From: Urechis unicinctus
Lineage: Eukaryota > Annelida > Polychaeta > Xenopneusta > Urechidae
Reading direction: 5' to 3'
Assembly: GCA_034190875.2 (NCBI GenBank)
Contig: CM067351.1
Span: forward strand, 1,636,802 to 1,700,801
DNA: 64,000 nt
Below, one piece after another: positions 27,939-42,704 of the stretch; the stretch's first letter is position 1; each line of letters opens with the position of its first letter. The notes below the pieces were generated by a model, which saw nothing but the letters and a program-made list of their open reading frames with translations, did no database searches and was not told the DNA's origin. The translations under genes and the position numbers were made by a program.

Positions 27939-30887
27939 ACATTTCATGAACGGTTTAATGTGCAAGCAACCAGTTAAATCAGTCTTCACTATGCACCATG
28001 TAATAATTAAAGCTAAATATATCCTTATAGTGTGCATGATTAATATTAAGAGGACGTAGATGTTAATATAGTATGTTGGTATTGCATAACAAGGTTTTTA
28101 GTTACATTTCGTTTAAAAATAGCTCGCATATAGGATGATAAGTTAAAAGGCAGATTGAATTATCTCTGCCATGGCACTGCATGTGGTATGCTGATGCAAC
28201 TGTGTATGCGTTAAAAGTGTTTTGTTTAAACAGCCAAACTAGCGCGCCATTGCGCGCGCCACTAATGTATGTATGAATGAGCACTCATGTTGTTCATTCG
28301 ACCAAGCAAAGGCTAAACTATAGATCACTCACTTGCAGTGATAAAAACTGAACAGCGCAACTTTTCTGTCAATAGAACTGGTTCCCTGTCGATAATAAAT
28401 CACAGAAATCAGATGTTGTCGTGATAATACTGCAAATCAAAGGAAATTGCTAGGTTTGACAAATGTATCATTGATATGGACCATCGCATGCTTATATACG
28501 ATCTACAAATAGCACACCACCTAACTATATATGTCACTCGATATGTCATGTCTTTGCTCGGTGTGCTACGGTGTGCTACGACATTCAGCATTGCGAGCTT
28601 AATCTATAATTATGTTATCACCAAACTTGCATCGTGTTAATTATTTGCCCCAGCAAGTGCGATTTTGTAAGAACACTTAACCCAAATAAAACGTATGTTA
28701 AAAATGATATCATTTATGCGTCTTTGGATAATTCATAAAGCCACAAAAACCCACTTTGAATTGTGCGAATGATTGCAGAAGACAGGTGGGTCTGTGCCCG
28801 TTAAAATAAGGCAGTGCATGCTTACAACATAAAGAGCTGACATATATAGGATGGTAAGAGTTTCTTATTAACATTGTGCATCATTATCAAATTAACGTTT
28901 CTGAAGCCAACATCAAAGTTTCTAGTGTCATTATTCGTTCGAGTGCATTGCGCTGCTACGTGACCATGCCTAAAAGGAAACAATAATGTAATACTAAAAT
29001 TACAAAAGTATATCCGGTTAGCTATCAGTTGTATGGGGCTTCTTTGACACCACACCAAGGTTAACCTCTATACCATACTGAGAGCTACACATTGTACGCA
29101 TATATTACACCTGCCATCATCGAAAAAAAGAAATAATAGGTTTCCCGGTAATACTTAACTATCTGATTACGCTTAAACCATTTCCTTAAAAAACAAGACC
29201 TAGCATTTATCATATGAACGGCCGAATGCAAATATGTATTGCTGGATGTCGATGATTAATAGTCAATATCATACAAACCACCGAACATTCAGTAGATAGT
29301 GGAAGGTCACAGAATCTTGAACAAAGACTACAGAGGTTGCCATATTAATATCATGTCGAGGGGGGTGTTATTGTACCGAAATTTCATTTCCTCTCACATT
29401 CTGTGTCATTTGAGAATGATATCGACCGGCCCTTGTTATATGCAGTATCATGAGCTTAATGCATGATATTGCCATCGAATATTTTTTGCCGTTAGTTTCA
29501 CGGACTTTATAAATAGCAACGAAGCGTATGGCTTAAATCCGACTATTTAAAGCCAACTTGCTTTCGCGAGCAAAGGTGGAAAATACACCTGCCAAAATTT
29601 TTTTCAATGGTCCAAAACAAAATTCGTATGTGCAAGGTGAATTTCCACATAATATTTCACCTTGACAGTGATAATTACTATTTCAAAAGTTCATAGAGCA
29701 TGTGTTTAACTCGCGCTCCCCTGGGCTGAGTGTAACGCTACATGCTGAGATGGGATGAAATAAATTTAGTACATTTTGTATTTTTTTAACAACATTTAAA
29801 TACAAGAAACTGACTTTTGATGACTAGTATCAAGTATCACAACATGTTTCTAACTGACTATTCCCCTAAATGCTATAGCACCAGTCATTCACTTACCAAC
29901 CATGCAACGTTTACATAGACTATATATGATCAGCTAGATGACCAGTATGCTACGTAATACATGTATAAACGTGCCAAAGACAGCCGTTAAGAGGAATGTG
30001 CATCCACATTTGTTATATGCTAAACAGAGGCATGGTATCTGCAGTAGCTTAAAACCAGACTAGGGAGAGAGGTAAGAGCAATAGGGAATCGCTCATGGAG
30101 AACGTGGTGTTTACTGCGCGCTTCCCCTTGCGCCACAGCTCGGAAAAAGCCTGTCTAATTTCTTCCGGTTAGGTATCAATAACCATTATTTCACGGGATT
30201 TGTGCAACAAGTCATGAGTGTCTTTTTGAGTGTTCCATGATTGCCAGTTATGATATCCTATTTATCCTTTTATCAGGGTGATGTCTATCAGTTAATTGTG
30301 TCCAAGCAAACTAGAAACACATCACAATAACTGCAACAATACTCATGTTGCCAACATAAAGTGTCTGTCTTTACATTAGTATTTGGCAGCTTCAGTGGGA
30401 GTAAACAAGGGGGAACAAGATGATTCCATCACCCGTGAGGGCTCGTCTCTAGGTAGTAGTCCGTCACATGTCACTTTTGGGATACATTATATAATGCAAC
30501 ATTTACTTTAATGCATCCTTACAACAATCAATCGAATCAATAAACCAGAAGTATTTATGTCCTATATAATAGCAACGTTACCGATACGTCGTAAAAGCAA
30601 TACAGTCCTGTGACTAAACATTAGACATCAGTTAATCAAATATTTAATTATCAATCCGTATATGATGGTGGGTGGAAAAAGAAAGTCTGGTGCCGTGTGT
30701 TGGCACAATTCACGCGTTACAATTGATCCCTGCATCGGTGACGGTGTTCTCTTGGCTCTCTGGCACCTTGTTATTACAGCATTCGATTTGATGTTGTCAA
30801 ATAAAATCTCACCTATGTTTGGTCTTGTGCATATACAAGTCTTTGAGACCCTTATGACAGCTGTGATTGACATAATCAACTTGATGG

Positions 30888-30888
<1 letters not shown>

Positions 30889-30918
<30 letters not shown>

Positions 30919-31001
30919 TGTATGTATGTATGTATGTATGTATGTATGTATGTATGTATGTATGTATGTATGTATGTATGTATGTATGTATGTATGTATG
31001 T
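30889..31001. repeat. (TATG)n microsatellite, copy 5
   Basis: About 28 pure repeats with the conserved imperfect tail. Confidence 0.98.
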
Positions 31002-34000
31002 TATGTGTGTATGTATGCATGCATGTATGTAGTACCTTGTGTTGTTGAATGCTCAAATGCTTCCTAAATTATTCCAAAAATTTCGGTCACTTACAGTACA
31101 ATGAATAGGGCAAAATGTTAAGAGTAAAAGCGTCTACCGCATCATCAAATTTTTAGCATTTCATCCCGGTCCTCTAGCATTTAATATATGCGAGAGAGTG
31201 GAACACAGCAATCTTTTATATTCATTTGTTAAGGGGATATAGAGACTTGTAGTTCGAGACATCGGAAACTTTATAAATACAGCATGTATTTGTAAATCTG
31301 AATGCCACAGCTGGCATTACTTCGAAACATTTTATGATACTTAGTCTTTAGGAAGATCGTCGAGGGGGCATAACGGAACTTGGGCCGCATAAACACTTTA
31401 TGATATTGTCACATCAGTACACTGAGATGTACCTGACATCAATCACTCACATAATCTTAGGTCATTCATCAAATGTATGGTTATGTTCCATTACACAATA
31501 ACATGTTACTGTCTTGTTCAGATATTTAAAAATTGGTGTCGTTTATTGAGTACTAACCGTTCTATTATAAGAACTGATGGATCACAATTTCAATAGTTGA
31601 CTGACTGGTCAATTTTAAATTTTTGAAACATCACTTACTTCCAGTGCCAACACTCACGGCGTCCTTGCTTATATAGTCTATCCAACGAATATTCGGAGAA
31701 CATCAACAATTATCGCAACCCGAACATTCAAGATGTGTTTATGTACCGACACAGAACGTAATGACCCGAACGAGTCACACCGTTTCAACATTATGATTGA
31801 TTTGGTTTGCAAACTGCTCAGAAGAGCAGATGCTTTGGAATGTATTATTAGCTATGAAATAGTAAACCCTACATATACTGCAAACATATAAACGACATAA
31901 GCACATGCCTTCATTCGGACCACATTACTAGCAACTATCGACTATAGCACGCAACTGTTGATAGCTTGAGTTATAAAGTATGCATCATATAAGTCTGGAA
32001 AGGACGTATCGTTCATGCTACCAGAAATTTAGTGGGTATTGGAAAATAGCACATGCCACTTGAGACGCAGATATGCCATTTGCATCTCGCATGATTGGCT
32101 GTCTACACTTTTGCTTGCCGTAATTATTCTCCCTCGCAGAAGCTAATGTGTGCATTTAGTTTATGTCGGACCCTGACACTTCTAGCCATTACCAATAATG
32201 TTCAAGCGACTCAATATGGCACCGATCATGCATCATGCGTAGGATTTACATGGTGTCCAATGTAAAGAACTTTATGGCATTGCTGATACCCTAGTGTTAA
32301 CGAAATGCGAAAACCTCCACCATTCAGAGCTTGTGCAGACCAAAATGGAAAGCATAAATAAAGCAATATAAAATCTCGCTGTTATCTAAAATATATTTGT
32401 TTACTAATATAGCTTCGGCTCCGATGATGCTAATTTCACCTTTATTGCAAATACTCAGTGTGCTTTTAAAAAGGAAGAGTACTTCAAAATATGCCACCAA
32501 CAATGGTGCCAGAGCAATGCATCACCATCGTAAAGTCCTACGCATTCTGTAGGCGCCTATGCATTGACTAGAGGAAGCACACTAATGAACGATAATAATG
32601 GTACGTACATCCTTTAAGGATATATATGCAACAAATAAGAGTATATTTTGTCTGTTTTGTTGAACAAGATTTCCGACCTTTCACAATACTGGCAGTAAAA
32701 TCAAATGAGTAGAATCAAGTTAAAATGTCAATTTATTAATTATTATTAATAGTTGGTTCACTATAAGAGATTCTTGGTTGGTTCTTTAAAACCAGACACC
32801 CCGTGCACCGTACTGCGTATGTGTGCAATATTTGCATATAGCCGATGGTTAATGGTGAATGATGAATACCCGTTCAACACATTCACACATATTCGACGCG
32901 GTTAATATGGTAATGGTACAGTTACGTATAGGTGGGTATGCGACAGATTCATTGACCTATGCCGTGACTTGCCAAACTAATGTCATAAGTGTCAGTGGAT
33001 GTAGACCGACAATTTGCTAATGAAAGTGCACTTTCGTCCTTAAGTGCGATCAATAAACGCCAAGAGTCAATTTATCATGCCTGCAGCATGCTTGTAGAGC
33101 TTGCTTATGATGGCAATGGATCGTATTCTCCAATGGTAACAGACACAAGCTTCTCCACATGGCTCGGAGTAAAATGCCCTGCTTATTTACACCATGGCCT
33201 GTTGCAGCTGATGTTTACCATTGATCGCACACGTGTGTGTGTGTGTGTTTATGTGTGTGTGCATGTAGGATATATTAGGGTAAGCAACGCAAACATTCTT
33301 TATTTTTATATATGCTTCCGAATGACACCATAGGAATATGCACTTGTGAAGAATCCTTTGAATTGTTGTTAAGCAAGATCATCCGAATCTTGCTGGGCGA
33401 TGGTGAACAGTTATCTCGTTGTGCACAATGCTGGTTGGATATTTGGCTTTCAATCACTAACAGTGTCATTGCTTGGTCGTTCGCTATATAACAGAGCCAG
33501 GTCACTAGATTCATGCACATCGCAAAATTCAGTATGACATTGCTCAAGACTTAACTACAATTGACCTTCACTACCAATTCTGCTAATCATCGCAGCTGAT
33601 TGTAGGTCAGCATCAATAATACGTTTATTTTCCCACCATGTTATACAAGCTGTTAACACAAACAGCGATTTGTATTATAACATATCGATTTAATGTGAGC
33701 AAATGCTACGAATCAAAGTGTTGGCGCTGCTTATATTCAGTTGCATACATTTAAGTACCGCATTATATAGTATTTGACTCTTATTACAATGTGCAAGAGT
33801 TTGATATTATCGGATTCTTTTACCATACGCTCTGCTTTTATTACCTTTGTAACGTGTTCTTTATGTGCAGCATGTAGTACAGTTGTGATTGCCATTATTC
33901 AAGGATTAATTACCACCATAAATAATTCAAATGAGTTACATTTTCGATCTGTAAAATAGAATGCATACAATATGAAATGCTGGCAGTACATTAACATTAA

Positions 34001-35138
34001 TTATTGTGCTACTAACAGATCATATCTGGAAAAGTTTGTCAGCATTTGGTTTGACAGCAATGAGCTGGAGTGTAGCCCATCCTTTTGTTTGAAGATACTT
34101 TGCTATATTGTGATAGTATTACTGTCGTGGATCATTTATTTAAAATATGCGGCTGCAGAGAAAACCTTATAGCCCTAAATCCTTAACACCCTACAATCTC
34201 ATACCATGAGGAACGCGCTACGCATGGCCTCATTGGTCAACTAATTAAGGGCTTGAAGCCTCAACCCTAACTACACAGTTGCGGCCCGTCACCTTAGACC
34301 GTCCCGAGCAAGCCCTGGTATCTCCTCCTACAATAGTCTTCAGGCACACCTTTCGGCAGTCATCAAAAGAACCTTAAACTGAATAAAGAGAAGTTTATAT
34401 TTCGGCCCCCTACAACGTCGTTGACTTGTTTCTACAACTACACATGTCCATCAAGGGAATATAGTCACAACAATTCCTATTTGTCATTTGCATTATGACC
34501 GGTTTTACCCATAGTGGAATAAAGCAGATAATGTAGTCACATAAATTAAGCTCTATGACCAATGGTAGGTCTGCTCATATCGCAAGTTAGTGCAAAATTT
34601 CAGGCAAAATTACTTGAATACATTTGACCAATGAAGTGATAACATTTGGGCTGAATGCAGCCGTACAGAATTATTGGCAATGTTGCACATTTATAGCCCA
34701 AAACTACAGAGGTGCTCCTGGAGTGAAATATAACTGAGATATGTACAGTCTGTGTGGGGCCAATGCATCTAATATCCCGATTCTGTTGAAATGCTACGCC
34801 CTCACATTATAGACAATCCGGAGAAACTGTGCTGATGCCAACAACTTTACTGCATGAACCATCGTAAGGCGCAAGTCATTTCTTTGCCGCTTGTTTACAG
34901 TATATGCGAGGGGGTGATACGTTCAACAAAAACCTACTTTGATTGGGGAATTCGGCACTATATACGTGTCGTATGAGTCGTGAGGTGCTAATGTAAACAA
35001 CAAACGGAAGGTGAAGTCTTGTGTGGGTAAACATAATAGCCACAGCTTGTCTTATATCGAAACAAATTATGATACAAGCCTCCAGCAAAATAGTCCACTT
35101 GTGCAGAATTGAGAGGGTTCTACGCACTCAACCATTGA

Positions 35139-35250
35139 CATTATATTTGGTCGTTTGGCATTATATTAGGTCGTTTGGCATTATATTAGGTCGTTTGGCA
35201 TTATATTAGGTCGCTTGGCATTATATTAGGTCGTTTGGCATTATATTAGG
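35139..35250. repeat. 20-bp minisatellite, copy 5 (6 units)
   Basis: Six units. It starts with TTTGGTCG and keeps GTCGCTTGG in the fourth link. Confidence 0.97.
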
Positions 35251-38199
35251 ACATTTCATGAACGGTTTAATGTGCAAGCAACCAGTTAAATCAGTCTTCA
35301 CTATGCACCATGTAATAATTAAAGCTAAATATATCCTTATAGTGTGCATGATTAATATTAAGAGGACGTAGATGTTAATATAGTATGTTGGTATTGCATA
35401 ACAAGGTTTTTAGTTACATTTCTTTTAAAAATAGCTCGCATATAGGATGATAAGTTAAAAGGCAGATTGAATTATCTCTGCCATGGCACTGCATGTGGTA
35501 TGCTGATGCAACTGTGTATGCGTTAAAAGTGTTTTGTTTAAACAGCCAAACTAGCGCGCCATTGCGCGCGCCACTAATGTATGTATGTATGAGCACTCAT
35601 GTTGTTCATTCGACCAAGCAAAGGCTAAACTATAAATCACTCACTTGCAGTGATAAAAACTGAACAGCGCAACTTTTCTGTCAATAGAACTGGTTCCCTG
35701 TCGATAATAAATCACAGAAATCAGATGTTGTCGTGATAATACTGCAAATCAAAGGAAATTGCTAGGTTTGACAAATGTATCATTGATATGGACCACCGCA
35801 TGCTTATATACGATCTACAAATAGCACACCACCTAACTATATATGTCACTCGATATGTCATGTCTTTGCTCGGTGTGCTACGGTGTGCTACGACATTCAG
35901 CATTGCGAGCTTAATCTATAATTATGTTATCACCAAACTTGCATCGTGTTAATTATTTGCCCCAGCAAGTGCGATTTTGTAAGAACACTTAACCCAAATA
36001 AAACGTATGTTAAAAATGATATCATTTATGCGTCTTTGGATAATTCATAAAGCCACAAAAACCCACATTGAATTGTGCGAATGATTGCAGAAGACAGGTG
36101 GGTCTGTGCCCGTTAAAATAAGGCAGTGCATGCTTACAACATAAAGAGCTGACATATATAGGATGGTAAGAGTGTCTTATTAACATTGTGCATCATTATC
36201 AAATTAACGTTTCTGAAGCCAACATCAAAGTTTCTAGTGTCATTATTCGTTCGAGTGCATTGCGCTGCTACGTGACCATGCCTAAAAGGAAACAATAATG
36301 TAATACTAAAATTACAAAAGTATATCCGGTTAGCTATCAGTTGTATGGGGCTTCTTTGACACCACACCAAGGTTAACCTCTATACCATACTGAGAGCTAC
36401 ACATTGTACGCATATATTACACCTGCCATCATCGAAAAAAAGAAATAATAGGTTTCCCGGTAATACTTAACTATCTGATTACGCTTAAACCATTTCCTTA
36501 AAAAACAAGACCTAGCATTTATCATATGAACGGCCGAATGCAAATATGTATTGCTGGATGTCGATGATTAATAGTCAATATCATACAAACCACCGAACAT
36601 TCAGTAGATAGTGGAAGGTCACAGAATCTTGAACAAAGACTACAGAGGTTGCCATATTAATATCATGTCGAGGGGGGTGTTATTGTACCGAAATTTCATT
36701 TCCTCTCACATTCTGTGTCATGTGAGAATGATATCGACCGGCCCTTGTTATATGCAGTATCATGAGCTTAATGCATGATATTGCCATCGAATATTTTTTG
36801 CCGTTAGTTTCACGGACTTTATAAATAGCAACGAAGCGCATGGCTTAAATCCGACTATTTAAAGCCAACTTGCTTTCGCGAGCAAAGGTGGAAAATACAC
36901 CTGCCAAAATTTTTTTCAATGGTCCAAAACAAAATTCGTATGTGCAAGGTGAATTTCCACATAATATTTCACCTTGACAGTGATAATTACTATTTCAAAA
37001 GTTCATAGACCATGTGTTTAACTCGCGCTCCCCTGGGCTGAGTGTAACGCCACATGCTAAGATGGGATGAAATAAATTTAGTACATTTTGTATTTTTTTA
37101 ACAACATTTAAATACAAGAAACTGACTTTTGATGACTAGTATCAAGTATCACAACATGTTTCTAACTGACTATTCCCCTAAATGCTATAGCACCAGTCAT
37201 TCACTTACCAACCATGCAACGTTTACATAGACTATATATGATCAGCTAGATGACCAGTATGCTACGTAATACATGTATAAACGTGCCAAAGACAGCCGTT
37301 GAGAGGAATGTGCATCCACATTTGTTATATGCTAAACAGAGGCATGGTATCTGCAGTAGCTTAAAACCAGACTACGGAGAGAGGTAAGAGCAATAGGGAA
37401 TCGCTCATGGAGAACGTGGTGTTTACTGCGCGCTTCCCCTTGCGCCACAGCTCGGAAAAAGCCTGTCTAATTTCTTCCGGTTAGGTATCAATAACCATTA
37501 TTTCACGGGATTTGTGCAACAAGTCATGAGTGTCTTTTTGAGTGTTCCATGATTGCCAGTTATGATATCCTATTTATCCTTTTATCAGGGTGATGTCTAT
37601 CAGTTAATTGTGTCCAAGCAAACTAGAAACACATCACAATAACTGCAACAATACTCATGTTGCCAACATAAAGTGTCTGTCTTTACATTAGTATTTGGCA
37701 GCTTCAGTGGGAGTAAACAAGGGGGAACAAGATGATTCCATCACCCGTGAGGGCTCGTCTCTAGGTAGTAGTCCGTCACATGTCACTTTTGGGATACATT
37801 ATATAATGCAACATTTACTTTAATGCATCCTTACAACCATCAATCGAATCAATAAACCAGAAGTATTTATGTCCTTAATGATAATAGCAACGTTACCGAT
37901 ACGTCGTAAAAGCAATACAGTCCTGTGACTAGACATTAGACATCAGTTAATCAAATATTTAATTATCTCTCCGTGTATGATGGTGAGAGGAATGCGAAAA
38001 TTTGATGCCGTGTGTTAGCACAATTCACGCGTTACAATTGATCCCTGCATCGGTGACGGTGTTCTCTTGGCTCTCTGGCACCTTGTTATTACAGCATTCG
38101 ATTTGATGTTGTCAAATAATATCTCACCTATGTTTGGTCTTGTGCATATAGTCTTTGAGACCCTTATGACAGCTGTGATTGACATAATCAACTTGATGG

Positions 38200-38200
<1 letters not shown>

Positions 38201-38230
<30 letters not shown>

Positions 38231-38337
38231 TGTATGTATGTATGTATGTATGTATGTATGTATGTATGTATGTATGTATGTATGTATGTATGTATGTATG
38301 TATGTATGTATGTATGTATGTATGTATGTATGTATGT
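38201..38337. repeat. (TATG)n microsatellite, copy 6
   Basis: About 34 pure repeats with the conserved imperfect tail. The preceding flank lacks three bases (CATATAGTC for CATATACAAGTC) compared with copies 4 and 5. Confidence 0.98.
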
Positions 38338-41300
38338 TATGTGTGTATGTATGCATGCATGTATGTAGTACCTTGTGTTGTTGAATGCTCAAATGCTTCC
38401 TAAATTATTCCAAAAATTTCGATCACTTACAGTACAATGAATAGGGCAAAATGTTAAGAGTAAAAAAGCGTCTACCGCATCATCAAATTTTTAGCATTTC
38501 ATCCCGGTCCTCTAGCATTTAATATATGCGAGAGAGTGGAACAGCAATCTTTTATATTCATTTGTTAAGGGGATATAGAGACTTGTAGTTCGAGACATCG
38601 GAAACTTTATAAATACAGCATGTATTTGTAAATCTGAATGCCACAGCTGGCATTACTTCGAAACATTTTATGATACTTAGTCTTTAGGAAGATCGTCGAG
38701 GGGGCATAACGGAACTTGGGCCGCATAAACACTTTATGATATTGTCACATCAGTACACTGAGATGTACCTGACATCAATCACTCACATAATCTTAGGTCA
38801 TTCATCAAATGTATGATTATGTTCCATTACACAATAACATGTTACTGTCTTGTTCAGATATTTAAAAATTGGTGTCGTTTATTGAGTACTAACCGTTCTA
38901 TTATAAGAACTGATGGATCACAATTTCAATAGTTGACTGACTGGTCAATTTTAAATTTTTGAAACATCACTTACTTCCAGTGCCAACACTCACGGCGTCC
39001 TTGCTTATATAGTCTATCCAACGAATATTCGGAGAACATCAACAATTATCGCAACCCGAACATTCAAGATGTGTTTATGTACCGACACAGAACGTAATGA
39101 CCCGAACGAGTCACACCGTTTCAACATTATGATTGATTTGGTTTGCAAACTGCTCAGAAGAGCAGATGCTTTGGAATGTATTATTAGCTATGAAATAGTA
39201 AACCCTACATATACTGCAAACATATAAACGACATAAGCACATGCCTTCATTCGGACCACATTACTAGCAACTATCGACTATAGCACGCAACTGTTGATAG
39301 CTTGAGTTATAAAGTATGCATCATATATGTCTGGAAAGGACGTATCGTTCATGCTACCAGAAATTTAGTGGGTATTGGAAAATAGCACATGCCACTTGAG
39401 ACGCAGATATGCCATTTGCATCTCGCATGATTGGCTGTCTACACTTTTGCTTGCCGTAATTATTCTCCCTCGCAGAAGCTAATGTGTGCATTTAGTTTAT
39501 GTCGGACCCTGACACTTCTAGCCATTACCAATAATGTTCAAGCGACTCAATATGGCACCGATCATGCATCATGCGTAGGATTTACATGGTGTCCAATGTA
39601 AAGAACTTTATGGCATTGCTGATACCCTAGTGTTAACGAAATGCGAAAACCTCCACCATTCAGAGCTTGTGCAGACCAAAATGGAAAGCATAAATAAAGC
39701 AATATAAAATCGCTGTTATCTAAAATATATTTGTTTACTAATATAGCTTCGGCTCCGATGATGCTAATTTCACCTTTATTGCAAATACTCAGTGTGCTTT
39801 TAAAAAGGAAGAGTACTTCGAAATATGCCGCCAACAATGGTGCCAGAGCAATGCATCACCATCGTAAAGTCCTACGCATTCTGTAGGCGCCTATGCATTG
39901 ACTAGAGGAAGCACACTAATGAACGATAATAATGGTACGTACATCCTTTAAGGATATATATGCAAACAAATAAGAGTATATTTTGTCTGTTTTGCTGAAC
40001 AAGATCTCCGACCTTTCACAATACTGGCAGTAAAATCAAATGAGTAGAATCAAGTTAAAATGTCAATTTATTAATTATTATTAATAGTTGGTTCACTATA
40101 AGAGATTCTTGGTTGGTTCTTTAAAAACAGACACCCCGTGCACCGTACTGCGTATGTGTGCAATATTTGCATATAGCCGATGGTTAATGGTGAATGATGA
40201 ATACCCGTTCAACACATTCACACAGATTCGACGCGGTTAATATGGTAATGGTACAGTTACGTATAGGTGGGTATGCGACAGATTCATTGACCTATGCCGT
40301 GACTTGCCAAACTAATGCCATAAGTGTCAGTGGATGTAGACCGACAATTTGCTAATGAAAGTGCACTTTCGTCCTTAAGTGCGATCAATAAACGCCAAGA
40401 GTCAATTTATCATGCCTGCAGCATGCTTGTAGAGCTTGCTTATGATGGCAATGGATCGTATTCTCCAATGGTAACAGACACAAGCTTCTCCACATGGCTC
40501 GGAGTAAAATGCCTGCTTATTTACACCATGGCCTGTTGCAGCTGATGTTTACCATTGATCGCACACGTGTGTGTGTGTGTGTGTTTATGTGTGTGTGCAT
40601 GTAGGATATATTAGGGTAAGCAACGCAAACATTCTTTATTTTTATATGCTTCTGAATGACACCATAGGAATATGCACTTGTGAAGAATCCTTTGAATTGT
40701 TGTTAAGCAAGATCATCCGAATCTTGCTGGGCGATGGTGAACAGTTATCTCGTTGTGCACAATGCTGGTTGGATATTTGGCTTTCAATCACTAACAGTGT
40801 CATTGCTTGGTCGTTCGCTATATAACAGAGCCAGGTCACTAGATTCATGCACATCGCAAAATTCAGTATGACATTGCTCAAGACTTAACTACAATTGACC
40901 TTCACTACCAATTCTGCTAATCATCGCAGCTGATTGTAGGTCAGCATCAATAATACGTTTATTTTCCCACCATGTTATACAAGCTGTTAACACAAACAGC
41001 GATTTGTATTATAACATATCGATTTAATGTGAGCAAATGCTACGAATCAAAGTGTTGGCACTGCTTATATTCAGTTGCATACATTTAAGTACCGCATTAT
41101 ATAGTATTTGACTCTTATTACAATGTGCAAGAGTTTGATATTATCGGATTCTTTTACCATACGCTCTGCTTTTATTACCTTTGTAACGTGTTCTTTATGT
41201 GCAGCATGTAGTACAGTCGTGATTGCCATTATTCAAGGATTAATTACCACCATAAATAATTCAAATGAGTTACATTTTCGATCTGTAAAATAGAATGCAT

Positions 41301-42472
41301 ACAATATGAAATGCTGGCAGTACATTAACATTAATTATTGTGCTACTAACAGATCATATCTGGAAAAGTTTGTCAGCATTTGGTTTGACAGCAATGAGCT
41401 GGAGTGTAGCCCATCCTTTCGTTTGAAGATACTTTGCTATATTGTGATAGTATTACTGTCGTGGATCATTTATTTAAAATATGCGGCTGCAGAGAAAACC
41501 TTATAGCCCTAAATCCTTAACACCCTACAATCTCATACCATGAGGAACGCGCTACGCATGCCCTCATTGGTCAACTAATTAAGGGCTTGAAGCCTCAACC
41601 CTAACTACACAGTTGCGGCCCGTCACCTTAGACCGTCCCGAGCAAGCCCTGGTATCTCCTCCTACAATAGTCTTCAGGCACACCTTTCGGCAGTCATCAA
41701 AAGAACCTTAAACTGAATAAAGAGAAGTTTATATTTCGGCCCCCTACAACGTCGTTGACTTGTTTCTACAACTACACATGGCCATCAAGGGAATATAGTC
41801 ACAACAATTCCTATTTGTCATTTGCATTATGACCGGTTTTACCCATAGTGGAATAAAGCAGATAATGTAGTCACATAAATTAAGCTCTATGACCAATGGT
41901 AGGTCTGCTCATATCGCAAGTTAGTGCAAAATTTCAGGCAAAATTACTTGAATACATTTGACCAATGAAGTGATAACATTTGGGCTGAATGCAGCCGTAC
42001 AGAATTATTGGCAATGTTGCACATTTATAGCCCAAAACTACAGAGGTGCTCCTGGAGTGAAATATAACTGAGATATGTACAGTCTGTGGGGGGCCAATGC
42101 ATCTAATATCCCGATTCTGTTGAAATGCTACGCCCTCACATTATAGACAATCCGGAGAAACTGTGCTGATGCCAACAACTTTACTACATGAACCATCGTA
42201 AGGCGCAAGTCATTTCTTTGCCGCTTGTTTACAGTATATGCGAGGGGGTGATACGTTCAACAAAAACCTACTTTGATTGGGGAATTCGGCACTATATACG
42301 TGTCGTATGAGTCGTGAGGTGCTAATGTAAACAACAAACGGAAGGTGAAGTCTTGTGTGGGTAAACATAATAGCCACAGCTTGTCTTATATCGAAACAAA
42401 TTATGATACAAGCCTCCAGCAAAATAGTCCACTTGTGCAGAATTGAGAGGGTTCTACGCACTCAACCATTGA

Positions 42473-42704
42473 CATTATATTTGGTCGTTTGGCATTATAT
42501 TAGGTCGTTTGGCATTATATTAGGTCGTTTGGCATTATATTATGTCGCTTGGCATTATATTAGGTCGTTTGGCATTATATTAGGTCGTTTTGCATTATAT
42601 TATGTCGCTTGGCATTATATAAGGTCGTTTGGCATTATATTAGGTCGTTTGGCATTATATTATGTCGCTTGGCATCATATTAGTTCGTTTGGCATTATAT
42701 TAGG
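42473..42704. repeat. 20-bp minisatellite, copy 6 (12 units, 60-bp higher order)
   Basis: Twelve units. TATGTCGCTTGG recurs at every third link (fourth, seventh, tenth), so the tract is organised as about three copies of a 60-bp higher-order block. It makes up much of a 160-codon plus-strand ORF (42355-42837) with a 20-residue peptide period. That ORF has no recognisable domain and exists because the repeat has no stop in this phase. Confidence 0.96.

Larger units (their letters stand above)
21433..28816. repeat. Array copy 4 (7384 bp)
   Basis: This complete unit is the longest, because its TATG microsatellite is the longest (23511-23683, about 43 repeats). The GT tract is at 25915-25944, the minisatellite at 27827-27938 and the G/C hairpin at 28242-28260. 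It shares with copies 5 and 6 a set of variants not seen in copies 1-3: CGAGGGGGG near 21,974, TTTTTTGCCG near 22,097, TCCATTACACAA near 24,169 and CAAACGGAAGGTG near 27,690. It differs from copies 5-6 in a few places, such as GTTCGCGAGC near 22,182 where they have TTTCGCGAGC. Confidence 0.96.
28817..36128. repeat. Array copy 5 (7312 bp)
   Basis: This complete unit has TATG at 30889-31001, GT at 33233-33261, the minisatellite at 35139-35250 and the G/C hairpin at 35554-35572. It belongs to the copy 4-6 group and shares extra variants with copy 6 (TTGCTTTCGCGAGC near 29,559; CATTTCTTTTAAAA near 35,417). One added C near 33,178 shifts the frame of the first short ORF of the unit, which fuses it to the following frame. 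That change in an otherwise near-identical unit argues against a constrained protein at this position. Confidence 0.96.
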
